Assembly (NCBI GenBank): GCA_022414725.1
Contig: CM039466.1
Location: 33,962,212-34,026,211, forward strand
Source: Microglena sp. YARC
Taxonomy: Eukaryota > Chlorophyta > Chlorophyceae > Chlamydomonadales > Chlamydomonadaceae
Direction: 5' to 3'
Length of the DNA stretch: 64,000 nucleotides
Below the pieces are notes generated by a model. The model was not told the origin of the DNA and did no database searches. It saw nothing but the letters and a program-made list of their open reading frames with translations. This document shows positions 19,290 to 29,639 of the stretch, in pieces (the first letter of the stretch is position 1; the number at the start of each line of letters is the position of its first letter). The position numbers were made by a program, and so were the translations under genes.

Positions 19290-20705
19290 TTGACATGTCA
19301 TACGATATTTTATGATGTATCATATGATATTATCGATATATCATACAATATATCTGTGTGACATATCTGTGTGATATATCTGTACTTAACAACCGTGTTC
19401 ATGTTGCATATTTGACAATGTATCATATGATATTGTCAATATATCTGTGTGACATATATGTGTGATATATCTGTACTTCACAACTTTATCCATGTTGCAT
19501 ATTTGACAATGTATCATATGATATTGTCAATATATCTGTGTGACATATATGTGTCATATATCTGTACTTCACAACTTTATCCATGTTGCATATTTGACAA
19601 TGTATCATATGATATTGTCAATATATCTGTGTGACATATATGTGTCATATATCTGTACTTCACAACTTTATCCATGTTGCATATTTGACAATGTATCATA
19701 TGATATTGTCAATATATCTGTGTGACATATATGTGTGATATATCTGTACTTCACAACTTTATCCATGTTGCATATTTGACAATGTATCATATGATATTGT
19801 CAATATATCTGTTTGACATATATGTGTGATATATCTGTACTTCACAACTTTATCCATGTTGCATATTTGACAATGTATCATATGATATTGTCAATATATC
19901 TGTGTGACATATATGTGTGATATATCTGTACTTCACAACTTTATCCATGTTGCATATTTGACAATGTATCATATGATATTGTCAATATATCTGTGTGACA
20001 TATATGTGTGATATATCTGTACTTCACAACTTTATCCATGTTGCATATTTGACAATGTCTCATATGATATTGTCAATATATCTGTGTGACATATATGTGT
20101 GATATATCTGTACTTCACAACTTTATCCATGTTGCATATTTGACAATGTATCATATGATATTGTCAATATATCTGTGTGACATATATGTGTGATATATCT
20201 GTACTTCACAACTTTATCCATGTTGCATATTTGACAATGTATCATATGATATTGTCAATATATCTGTGTGACATATATGTGTGATATATCTGTACTTCAC
20301 AACTTTATCCATGTTGCATATTTGACAATGTATCATATGATATTGTCAATATATCTGTGTGACATATATGTGTGATATATCTGTACTTCACAACTTTATC
20401 CATGTTGCATATTTGACAATGTGTCATATGATATTGTCAATATATCATGCAATATATCTATGTGATATATTTTTGTGATATATCTGTACTTCACAACTTT
20501 ATCCATGTTGAATATTTGACAGTGTATCATATATTCATATGATATCGTCAATATATCGTGCAATATATTTGTGTGATATACCTGTACTTCACAACATGTG
20601 TACATGTTGCATATTTTACGATGTATCATATATTCACATGATATCGTCAGTATATCATGCAATATATCTGTGTGACATACCTATACTTAAGTACTGATAT
20701 ATCAG
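19290..20705. repeat. AT-rich tandem array, 91-bp unit, about 12 good copies
   Basis: The unit is CATGTTGCATATTTGACAAT, GTATCATATGATATTGTCAA, TATATCTGTGTGACATATAT, GTGTGATATATCTGTACTTC, ACAACTTTATC. Copies from 19491 on are almost identical and decay at both ends. Each unit holds a short dyad around ATCATATGAT. No coding function. Confidence 0.95.
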
Positions 20706-20707
20706 TG

Positions 20708-20757
20708 TATGTATGTTACAGTCCAGGGGTAGGCCAAATAGGCTAAAGGGACTTATA
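20708..20757 (-). mobile_element. LINE/SINE family B 3' tail, severely truncated
   Basis: TGTATGTATGTTACAGTCCA, then GGGGTAGGCCAAATAGGCTA and AAGGGACTTA. Only the last 45 or so bp are present, with the (CATA)n tail. Confidence 0.75.
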
Positions 20758-21165
20758 TCACACAGCTATAACAACAACAGCAGGTGACATCAACCGTATC
20801 CATGTTGCGAGTCACATGCTCCACACCATACCACACCACACCACACCACACCACACATCCACACCACACCACACGACAGCTATAACAACAACAGCAGGTG
20901 GCATCAACCGTATCCATGTTGCGTGTCACATGCTCCACACCACACCACACCACACCACACCACACCACACCACACCACACCACACCACACCACACCACAC
21001 CACACCACACCACACCACACCACACCACACCACACCACACCACACCACACCACACCACACATCCACACCACACATCCACACCACACCACACGACAGCTAA
21101 AACAACAGCAGCAGGTGGCATCAACCGTATCCATGTTGCGTGTCACATGCTGTCGTAATTAGTAA
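20758..21165. repeat. (CACAC/CCACA)n pentanucleotide array with three flanking units
   Basis: A roughly 60-bp unit (CAACAACAGCAGGTGRCATC, AACCGTATCCATGTTGCG) occurs three times, separated by (CCACA)n runs at about 20820-20870 and 20936-21090. Confidence 0.95.
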
Positions 21166-21740
21166 TCCTTGCGTGCTGCATACTTCGCAGCATTTAGCAT
21201 TAGCCATGTCAAAAGTGATTTATCGGTGCAGGAATTCAAGCATCTACCATTTGTCATGGAAATTTTGATTTATCAGTGCAGGAATACAAGCATCTAGCAT
21301 TTGTCACCACGAAAATGATTTATCAGTGCATGAATACAAGCATTTAGCGTTTGTCATGACAACAATGATTTATTAGTGCATGAATACAAGCATTTAGCGT
21401 TTGTCATGACGAAAATGATTTATCAGTGCATGAAAACAAGCATTTAGCATTTGTCATGACAACAATGATTTATCAGTGCATGAATACAAGCATTTAGCGT
21501 TTGTCATAACGAAAATGATTTATTAGTGCATGAATATAAGCACTTAGCGTTTGTCATGACGAAAATGATTTATTAGTGCATGAATACAAGCATTTAGCGT
21601 TTGTCATGACGAAAATGATTTATAAGTGCATGAATACAAGCATTTAGCGTTTGTCATGACGAAAATGATTTATCAGTGCATGAAAACAAGCATTTAGCAT
21701 TTATCATGACAACAATGATTAATCAGTGCATGAAGACAAG
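21166..21740. repeat. 50-bp tandem array, about 11 copies
   Basis: The unit is TTTATCAGTGCATGAATACA, AGCATTTAGCGTTTGTCATG, ACGAAAATGA. Lines up at exactly 50 bp over most of its length. Confidence 0.95.
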
Positions 21741-21754
21741 AACAGGAGAAGTAA

Positions 21755-22075
21755 AATAAGTCATAGGTGCGTCGCAAGCGACACAGAAAATTGGGGGAGA
21801 GTGTTCGCTATTGCAGCAATAGGCGGCTCCAGAATCGAGTGCAACGAGCCGGAGTCAGGGTTTACGGCAAGGCGAGGGGACAGTTATGGCCTGGAGCAAC
21901 GGGTAGCAATGGACTCGAGTGCAACGCGCCAAAGCCAGGGTTTACGACAGGGCTAGGGACCAGTAAGATCCAATTTTACGTGCTGACAAACAAACGGACA
22001 AACGGACAGCAGGGTGACTTTAGGGGCTCCCGCCCCCCAGAAGAAGGGGGGGGGCTCCGCCAAAGAAAGATCTAT
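21755..22075 (-). repeat. GGCGGAGCCCC-headed repeat, inverted and possibly extended copy
   Basis: On the plus strand it opens GGTGCGTCGCAAGCGACACA and closes CTCCCGCCCCCCAGAAGAAG, then a G run and CTCCGCCAAAGA: the reverse complement of the family. A duplicated inner segment (GAGTGCAACG(A/C)GCC...CAGGGTTTACG(A/G)CA) makes it longer than the copies at 58469 and 59104. Confidence 0.7.
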
Positions 22076-22129
22076 CAGGGCATGCATACAATAACAGGAG
22101 AAGTCAACAACTTGAGTTGCAGGCATGAT

Positions 22130-22455
22130 CATGACCCCCCCCCCCCACCCCCCCCCACCCCCCCCATACCCACCCACGCCCCCCCCCCCCCCCCCCAGCC
22201 ACACACACACCAACACACAAAATCCCCCCACCCACACCCACACACACCCACACACATAAATGCCCCCTCCCACTCTTACCCCCGGTCCCACTTATACAGG
22301 TGGTGTCGATAAGTATGATACTGGCTGATGGACCCACACACTACCACCGCCACCACCACATACACAAACTCACAAACACATACACACTCACAAACACATT
22401 AAAACCTCCCTCCTCTTACTCCTTACACCTCCTACCCCCGGGCGCACTCATACAG
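22130..22455. repeat. C/A-rich intron end with one duplicated acceptor and exon start
   Basis: Poly-C and (CA)n sequence surrounds a decoy at 22299: CACTTATACAG|GTGGTGTCG, continuing ATAAGTATGATACTGGCTGA, which encodes VVSISMILADG, then runs off into CCACCACCACATACAC. The true acceptor, with similar flanking sequence (CGCACTCATACAG), is at 22455. The duplicated block is about 155 bp. Confidence 0.85.
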
Positions 22456-22586
22456 GTGATTTCCATCACCATGGTGCTGGCTGATGGTTCACTGCGCACT
22501 TTCACAAATGCAACCGACCCCTTTCTCATGCGAGCCGTGAGGGTGGGAGTTGGAAAGTTGGGCATCATCACCAGCCTTGTTTTCAG
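22456..22586 (+). CDS. FAD-linked lactone oxidase-like protein, exon (RVGVGKLGIIT motif)
   Basis: VISITMVLADGSLRTFTNAT, then DPFLMRAVRVGVGKLGIIT, then SLVF plus AG (43 codons + 2 nt). The V..(I/V)T.VLA.G......P.L(M)RA.RV..G.LG.IT pattern is the end of the FAD_binding_4 domain. AG completes Arg with the next exon (LVFR-IVKEQ). The donor is TTTTCAG|GTTCGT, an AG|GT joint from which a 57-bp array has grown. Confidence 0.9.
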
Positions 22587-23110
22587 GTTCGTGCATAATA
22601 CATGGCCAGCATGACGCATGGTTAGCATGTATGCGTGTGTGCATGAGTGTGTGTGCATGTGTGTGTGTCTTTTTTTCCAGGTACGTGCACGATACATGGT
22701 CAGCATGTGTGTGTGTATGTGTTGTTTTCAGGTACGTGCATAACGCATGGTCCCTATGTATGTGCGTGTGTGTTTGTGTTGTTTTCAGGTACGTGCATAA
22801 CGCATGGTCCGCATGTATGTGCGTGTGTGTATGTGTTGTTTTCAGGTACGTGCATAACGCATGGTCCCTATGTATGTGCGTGTGTGTATGTGTTGTTTTC
22901 AGGTACGTGCATAACGCATGGTCCGCATGTATGTGCGTGTGTGTATGTGTTGTTTTCAGGTACGTGCATAACGCATGGTCCCTATGTATGTGCGTGTGTG
23001 TATGTGTTGTTTTCAGGTACGTGCATATTGCATGGTACGCATGTATGTGTGCTTATGTGTGTGCAAGTGTGTGTGTGTCTGTTGTTTTCAATTACGTGCA
23101 TAATGCGTGG
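22587..23110. repeat. 57-bp array of AG|GT junction copies
   Basis: TTGTTTTCAG|GTACGTGCAT then AACGCATGGTCC repeats with AG ending at 22680, 22731, 22788, 22845, 22902, 22959 and 23016; the last intervals are exactly 57 bp. Every unit begins with a consensus-like donor GTACGT and ends with a pyrimidine-rich TTGTTTTCAG. A last copy near 23090 has lost the AG. The rest of each unit is (GT)n-like. Confidence 0.95.
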
Positions 23111-23219
23111 TCAGCATGTATGTGTGTGTGTATATGTATGTGTGTGCATGTGCGTGTATTCGTGCGTGCATGCATAACAACAAACATACAGAGATCATGC
23201 ATCAAAGCACCAGGTCAAA

Positions 23220-23384
23220 TGTCATCCTCCTCCTCCTCCTCCTCCTCCTCCTCCTCCTCCTTCTCATCCTCATCATCCTCATCATAATTTTATCATCATC
23301 CTCCTCCTCCTCATCATCATCATCATCCTCATCATCATCATCATCATTTTATCCTCCTCCTCCTCCTCCTCCTCCTCCTCCTCC

Positions 23385-23436
<52 letters not shown>

Positions 23437-23500
23437 TTTATCGTCGTCCTCCTCCTCCTTTTCTCCTCATCATCATCATCATCACCACCACAACCATCAC

Positions 23501-23574
<74 letters not shown>

Positions 23575-23612
23575 CCACCACCACCACCTCCACCATCATC
23601 ATTATCATCTCC
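23220..23612. repeat. (TCC)n and (ATC)n trinucleotide tracts
   Basis: Long TCC runs followed by ATC runs, with poly-Ser and poly-His shadow frames. A second ATC run occurs at about 24007-24060. Both precede copies of the next exon's acceptor. Confidence 0.95.
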
Positions 23613-24007
23613 ATCTTCATCATTGCAACGTGACCTCAGGATATTGAAGTGAAGTGATGGTGGTGGTGGTGGTGAAAACGGTATAACTTGAACTCACACT
23701 TTTTGACTTGAACTTGAACTTCTGAACTTGAACCTGGAAACTTGAGCTTGGAAACAGAAGAAAGGGGTGAGTCTTGATTTCAGAGTGTAACTTAACAAGT
23801 CCTATGCAGCATCGCAAGAGACGCCAAAAATGATTGTGAAGTTGGTTAGTCTCCCCCCCCCCCCCATCCCCCCCTCCCCTCATGTTTCAGCCCCTCCTGA
23901 TATCATGGTTGGGCAAGTCCATTTAGCCTACTTGGCTAACCCTGGGCTGTATGAACTTACTTACTGTTTACAAAGCTCAAAGGGTCAATTTTAATTGTTT
24001 GCAAATG

Positions 24008-24055
<48 letters not shown>

Positions 24056-24099
24056 CCACCATCATCACCATCATCTCCACCATTGCAACGTGAATTCAG
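23613..24099. repeat. Decoy acceptor block, duplicated (ATC)n, and a degraded family B tail
   Basis: CATTGCAACGTGACCTCAG|G (AG ends 23639) followed by ATATTGAAG parallels the true CATTGCAACGTGAATTCAG|G (24099) followed by ATTGTGAAG. The intervening 460 bp includes a TTGAACTTGAACTTCTGAAC run and, at 23900-23951, a worn tail GGTTGGGCAAGTCCATTTAG. Confidence 0.75.
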
Positions 24100-24181
24100 G
24101 ATTGTGAAGGAGCAAGCGGTGAAAAGGATCTTACGCACCATACCTTCATCTCAATTCTTGAGTCTACTCTCGCAAGCACAG
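24100..24181 (+). CDS. FAD-linked lactone oxidase-like protein, exon
   Basis: The first G completes Arg of LVFR. The exon reads IVKEQAVKRILRTIPSSQFL, then SLLSQAQ (27 codons), ending phase 0 at GCACAG|GTAGGA. It fits the (R)IV.......R......FL..L...Q stretch that links the FAD-binding domain to the substrate (cap) domain. A separate earlier start in the same frame (PLQREFR) is open, but phase and homology favour entry at 24100. Confidence 0.85.
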
Positions 24182-24720
24182 GTAGGAGTGTGTTGGTGAA
24201 TAAACTAATATAAAAACTAATATGAAAAGGATCACGCAGCATCAAAGGATTACGCACCATACCTTCCTCTCAATTCTTGAGTCTACTCTCTCAAGCACAG
24301 GTACGAGTGTGTTGGTGAATAAACTAATATAAAAAACTAATATGAAAAGGATTACACGCCATACCTTCCTCTCAGTTCTTGAGCCTACTCTCTCAAGCAC
24401 AGGTACGAGTGTGTTGGTGAATAAACTAATATAAAAAACTAATATGAAAAGGATCTTACACACCATGCCTTCATCTCAATTCTTGAGTCTACTCTCGCAA
24501 GCACAGGTATGAGTGTGTAGGTGAATAAACTAATATAAAAAACTAATATGAAAAGGATCGCGCAACATAAAAGGATTACGCACCATATGAAAAGGATCAC
24601 GCAACATCAAAGGATTACGCACCATATGAAAAGGATCACGCAACATCGAAGGATTACGCACCATACCTTCCTCTCAGTTCTTGAGTCTACTCTCAAGCAC
24701 ATGTAGGAGTCAGTGTTTTT
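24182..24720. repeat. Array of exon-end/donor copies, AG|GT type, about 102-119 bp
   Basis: ATTCTTGAGTCTACTCTCTC then AAGCACAG|GTACGAGTGT recurs with AG ending at 24300, 24402 and 24506, and a degraded CACAT|GTAGG near 24702. Between joints: GGTGAATAAACTAATAT and AAAAGGATTACGCACC. Confidence 0.92.
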
Positions 24721-24954
24721 TATTTCAGATTTCTGTAGTCCAGGTTGAGAAGCTACTTGGGCTACTCAACCCTGATTTCAGGATAGTTGCGTAGCCATCG
24801 CATGGCGGAGCGCGAAGCGCGGAGCCTGGAGGGGTCGGGGGGCAGCGCGTCTCGATATCGGGGGGTCCGGTGGGTGAAGCATTCTACGGAATGGCGACGG
24901 AATGGCGACGCGTCGTCGAAAAATGAAACTCATGTGGGAGTGTGTGGATAAATA

Positions 24955-25640
24955 GATGAATATACTGTTATAGGGTGCAAAGTTGGGGGTTCCAGCCCGT
25001 TGCCTTGCACTGGGGCCAACCACCCATGTGAACAGTGTGTGGATCAATAAATATATATAACGCCTTGTTACGAGTTGCAAGATTGAGGGGGGCAGCCCGT
25101 TGGCTTGCACTGGGGGCAACTGCAAATTTGAGCAGTGTGTGGACAGGTAAATAAATAAATATACCGCCTTATTACGAGTTGCGAGGTTGACCGGGGCAGC
25201 CCGTTGGCTTGCACTGGGGGCAACCGCAAATGAGAATAGTGTGTGGATCAATAAATCTATATACCGCCTTATTACGAGGTACGAGGTTGAGGGGTCCAGC
25301 CTGCTGGCCAAACACCAATATGAACAGTGGATAAATAAATAAATAAATAATTCCTTATTATGAGTTGCGAGGTTGATGGGGTAGCCCGTTGACATGCACT
25401 GGGGCCAACCGCAAGTGTGAGCGAGGTTGAGGGGGGCAGCCCGTTGGCTTGCAATGGGGCCAACCGCAAATGTGAACACTGTGTGGATATATAAATCAAC
25501 AAATTTAATGCCTTATTATGAGTTGCGAGGTTGAGGGGGGCAGCCCGTTGGTTTGCAATGAGGCCAACTGCCAATGTGAACAGTGTGTGGATAAATAAAT
25601 AAATGCCTTGTTACGAGGTACAAGGTTGAGGGGTCCAGCC
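24955..25640. repeat. Tandem interspersed-family array, about 100-bp unit
   Basis: Repeats of CGCCTTATTACGAGTTGCGA, GGTTGAGGGGGGCAGCCCGT, TGGCTTGCACTGGGGCCAAC, CGCAAATGTGAACAGTGTGT, GGATAAATAAATA. Related single copies stand at 9380-9470, 15190-15500 (inverted) and 53690-53765. Confidence 0.9.
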
Positions 25641-26320
25641 CGTTGGCTTGCACTGGGGCCAACCAAGGGGGCCAACCAAGGGGGCCAGCCCGTTGGCTTG
25701 CACTGGGGCCAACCAAGGGGGCCAACCAAGGGGTCCAGCCCGTTGGCTTGCACTGGGGCCAACCAAGGGGGCCAACCAAGGGGTCCAGTCCGTTGGCTTG
25801 CACTGGGGCCAACCAAGGGGGCTAACCAAGGGGGCCAGCCCGTTGGCTTGCACTGGGGCCAACTAAGGGGGCCAACCAAGGGGTCCAGCCCGTTGGCTTG
25901 CACTGGGGCCAACCAAGGGGGCTAACCAAGGGGTCCAGCCCGTTGGCTTGGACTGGGGCCAACCAAGGGGGCCAACCAAGGGGGCCAGCCCGTTGGCTTG
26001 CACTGGGGCCAACCAAGGGGGCCAACCAAGGGGTCCAGCCCGTTGGCTTGCACTGGGGCCAACCAAGGGGGCCAACCAAGGGGTCCAGCCCGTTGGCTTG
26101 CACTGGGGCCAACCAAGGGGGCCATCCAAGGGGGCCAGCCCGTTGGCTTGCACTGGGGCCAACTAAGGGGGCCAACCAAGGGGGCCAGCCCGTTGGCTTG
26201 CACTGGGGCCAACCAAGGGGGCCAACCAAGGGGTCCAGCCCGTTGGCTTGCACTGGGGCCAACCAAGGGGGCCAACCAAGGGGTCCAGCCCGTTGGCTTG
26301 CACAGGGGCCAACCACCAAT
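25641..26320. repeat. 50-bp inner array, about 13 copies
   Basis: CCAGCCCGTTGGCTTGCACT, GGGGCCAACCAAGGGGGCCA, ACCAAGGGGK. It is a head-to-tail amplification of the middle of the 100-bp unit at 24955, after a short duplication of CCAACCAAGGGGG. The GWPQCKPTGW-type open frames on the minus strand are by-products. Confidence 0.92.
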
Positions 26321-27160
26321 TTGAGCAGTGGGTGGATATAGCCGTTTTGAGATGCGATGAGCGGTGCAGACAAAGGAAGTGCAGTCCAGCCACAAAGCAA
26401 AGGAAACTAGCATCCATATGAACCAGCAATAAATATAAGAAGTGGGCTCATTACGAACAAGAACAGTGTGTGGGTATTTATATGGTGTGCGGTGTGTGGA
26501 TATTTATATAGTGTGAGATTAGTTATAGAGTGTGTGGATATGTATATAGTGTGTGGATATGACCCCTTGGGAGGCAATGAATGGTTCAGGCATAGGGTGT
26601 AAGGTCCAGCCATAAAGCAAAGGCAACTAGAACCAATAAGAACCAGCAAATATAAGAAGTGGGCTCATTTGATTAATGAGAACAGTGTGTGGGTATTTAT
26701 ATGGTGTGCGGTGTGTGGATATTTACATAGTGTGATATTAGTTATAGAGTGTGTGGGTATTTATGTAGTGTGTGGATATGGCCCCTTGGGAGGCAATGAA
26801 TGGTTCAGGCATAGGGTGTAAGGTCCAGCCATTAAGCAAAGGCAACTAGCATTAATAAGAACCAGCAATAAATATAAGAAGTGGGCTCATTACGAATGAG
26901 GACAGTGTGTGGGTATTTATATGGTGTGCGGTGTGTGGATATTTATATGGTGTGCGGTGCGTGGATATTTATATGGTGTGCGGTGTGTGGATATTTATAT
27001 AGTGTGTGGATATGGCCCCTTGGGAGCGATGAATGGTTCAGGCATAATGTGTTAGGTCCAGCCTCAAAGCAAAAGAAGTGCAGTCAAGACACGAAGCAAA
27101 AGCTACTAGCACCCATATGAACCAGCAATACATAGTAGTGGGCTTATTACGAATGAGAAC
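26321..27160. repeat. Long tandem repeat, about 230-240 bp unit, three to four copies
   Basis: Units contain AACCAGCAATAAATATAAGA, AGTGGGCTCATTACGAA, GAACAGTGTGTGGGTATTTA, TATGGTGTGCGGTGTGTGGA and GAGGCAATGAATGGTTCAGG. Also ends in the GTGTGGATATTTATATAG motif that is amplified next. Confidence 0.85.
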
Positions 27161-27965
27161 AGTGTGGGGGTATTTAAATATAGTGTGTGGATGTGTACAT
27201 GGAGTGTGGATATTTATATAGAGTGTGGATGTGTACATGGAGTGTGGATATTTATATAGTGTATGGATGTGTACATGGAGTGTGGATATTTATATAGTGT
27301 GTGGATGTGTACATGGAGTGTGGATATTTATATAGAGTGTGGATGTGTACATGGAGTGTGGATATTTATATAGAGTGTGGATGTGTACATGGAGTGTGGA
27401 TATTTATATAGTGTGTGGATGTGTACATGGAGTGTGGATATTTATATAGTGTGTGGATGTGTACATGGAGTGTGGATATTTATATAGAGTGTGGATGTGT
27501 ACATGGAGTGTGGATATTTATATGGTGTGTGGATATGTCCATGGAGTGTGGATATTTATAAAGCGTGTGGATGTGTACATGGAGTGTGGATATTTACGTA
27601 ATGTGTGGATATTTATATAGTGTGTGGATGTGTACATGGAGTGTGGATATTTATATAGCGTGTGGATGTGTACATGGAGTGTGGATATTTATATAGCGTG
27701 TGGATGTGTACATGGAGTGTGGATATTTATATAGCGTGTGGATGTGTACATGGAGTGTGGATATTTATATAGAGTGTGGATGTGTACATGGAGTGTGGAT
27801 ATTTATATAGAGTGTGGATGTGTACATGGAGTGTGGATATTTACGTAATGTGTGGATATTTATATGGAGTGTGGATATTTACGTAATGAGTGGATATTTA
27901 TATGGAGTGTGGATATTTATGTAGTGTGTGGATATTTATGTAGTGTCGCTACAGCTTAGTTGTTA
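27161..27965. repeat. Minisatellite, 43-46 bp unit, about 18 copies
   Basis: The unit is TGTGGATGTGTACATGGAGT, GTGGATATTTATATAGWGTG. No coding function. Confidence 0.93.
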
Positions 27966-28239
27966 TCATATATAAACACTTACGCAGTCTCAGGAAAAAC
28001 TAATGTGTGGTTATTTATATAGTGTGTGGATATGTATACAGTATCCCCTACCTCCACCACCACCCCACCCCCACCCTTGTGACTGGAACACTGACTGTGG
28101 CCGTAGTGCACAAGTGCATTTCCTCGTATGAGAACCCAAACACCATACCCCCATCTCACCCCACCCCATCCCACCCACACACCCAAACCCAAACACCCTC
28201 CTACCTACATACTCCCCTACCCACCAACACACGTTTCAG
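27966..28239. other. Intron end, C/A-rich
   Basis: 28050-28230 is CCACC/CCCA-rich with a short unique segment at 28077-28140 (GACTGGAACACTGACTGTGG). It leads to the acceptor CACACGTTTCAG at 28239. Confidence 0.7.
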
Positions 28240-28317
28240 GATCAGTACAAGACCAACCAAACCCTGCCCGATTGGGTTGACGAAGCTGAATTCTTCTGGA
28301 TCCCTCAAAACAATCAG
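28240..28317 (+). CDS. FAD-linked lactone oxidase-like protein, exon (EFFWIPQ motif)
   Basis: DQYKTNQTLPDWVDEAEFFW, then IPQNNQ: 26 codons, phase 0 at both ends. Acceptor TTTCAG, donor AATCAG|GTGAAA. The (P).W(V/L)DE.E(F/L)FW(F/I).P stretch lies in the substrate-binding cap domain of sugar-lactone oxidase relatives. It joins SLLSQAQ upstream and FMMVTFIRG downstream without loss of frame. Confidence 0.85.
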
Positions 28318-28319
28318 GT

Positions 28320-29187
28320 GAAAATGTTTTTGAGTGTGTATGTCTGTGTGTATGTGTGTGCATGTGAATGTGAATGTGCTTGTGTGTGTGTCCATATGTG
28401 AATGTTTGTGTATGTATGTGTGTGCATGTGTGTGTGCATGTGTGTGTATATATATGTGTGTGTATGTGTGCATGTGTGTATATGTGTATGTGTGTATGTG
28501 TGAATGTGTGTACATGTGTGTGTCTGTGTTTATGTGTATGTGTATGTGTATGTGCGTGTGTGTGAATGTGTATGCATATGTGTATGTGTGTGTATGTCTG
28601 TGCATGTGCATGTGTGTGTGTTTATATGTGTGTGTATATGTGTATATGTGTGTGTATGTGTGAATGTCCTTGTGTGTGTGTGTGCATATGTGAATGTGTG
28701 TGTGCATGTGTATGCGTGTATGTATCTGAATGTATGTGCGTGTATGTGTGTGTGCATGAGCATATGTATGTGTGTGTATGTGTGAATGTGTGTGTGTATA
28801 TGTGTGTATATGTGTGTATATGTGTATGTGCGCACGTGTGAATGTGTGTATGTGTGTGTATGTGTATGTGTGTGCGAATGTATATGCATGTGTGTGTATA
28901 TGTGTGTGTATGTGCATGCGTTTGTATATGTGTGTGCATGTGTATGTGAGTGCGTATGTATGTGTGTGTTTGTGTGTTTATGTGTATGTGTGCATATGTG
29001 TATGTGTGTATGTATGTATGTATGTATGTATGTATGTATGTATGAATGTATGTGTGTATGTATGTATGTATGTATGTATGTATGTATGTATGTATGTATG
29101 TATGTATGTATGTATGTATGTATGTATGTATGTATGTATGTATGTATGTATGTATGTATGTATGTATGTATGTATGTATGTATGTAT
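28320..29187. repeat. (TGTGTA)n then pure (GTAT)n microsatellite, ending at a family B tail
   Basis: About 680 bp of imperfect TGTGTATGTG words become an almost perfect (TATG)n from about 29000 to 29187, abutting GTTACAGTCCAGG. On the minus strand this is the family B 3' end followed by (CATA)n, so the microsatellite looks like an expanded retroelement tail. Confidence 0.95.
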
Positions 29188-29450
29188 GTTGTTACAGTCC
29201 AGGGATAGGCCAAATAGGCTACAGCGACTTGCCCAACCGTGTTGGAAGGTCTGAAAAAGAAAAATAACTGATGAACTGAGCCCCAAATAATCGTTTTTCC
29301 GACGGGGGCCCTGAGTTCGTGCTACAGTTATCATTTAATTCTACACTATAATTAAATCATCATCTCATCTGGGATGATAATTTAATTGTGCGATTCTTAT
29401 TGCATTATTTAAAATTGTATTAGGTATTTCTATCATTAAAAGGAATAAGG
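29188..29450 (-). mobile_element. Probable LINE 3' end (family B), uninterrupted copy
   Basis: On the minus strand: TCCTTATTCCTTTTAATGAT, then AGAAATACC, AATGCAATAAGAATCGCACA, ATTAAATTATCATCCCAGAT, AACTGTAGCACGAACTCAGG, GATTATTTGGGGCTCAGTTC, and GCCTATCCCTGGACTGTAAC. It is collinear with 62900-63190, where the upstream part is in an open frame. Tail (CATA)n. Confidence 0.75.
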
Positions 29451-29639
29451 ATCATGTGTCTATGTAAAGGGATCAGGTGTATGTGTGAATATGTGTATGT
29501 GTGTATGTGTGTTGTATATGTGTATATGTGTACATGTGTATGTGTGTACGTGTGTTGTATGTGTGTTGTATGTGTGTTGCATGTGTGTATATGTGTATGT
29601 GTGTATATGTGTTTTGCAACAAATATTGCGCCACCCATA

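Noticed and set aside
25505..26429. Several frames with repeated GWPQCKPTGWTPWLAP or GANQGGQPRGPARWLA
   Set aside because: The 50-bp satellite read in different frames. Not triplet-periodic, so successive copies give different peptides.
28077..28140. Possible extra oxidase exon (TGTLTVAVVHKCISSYENPN)
   Set aside because: No clear acceptor and donor pair in phase, and the exons at 24100-24181 and 28240-28317 join cleanly without it.
28201..29254. Long frames of alternating Cys/Val/Met and His/Thr/Tyr
   Set aside because: Six-frame products of TGTGTA and TATG microsatellites.
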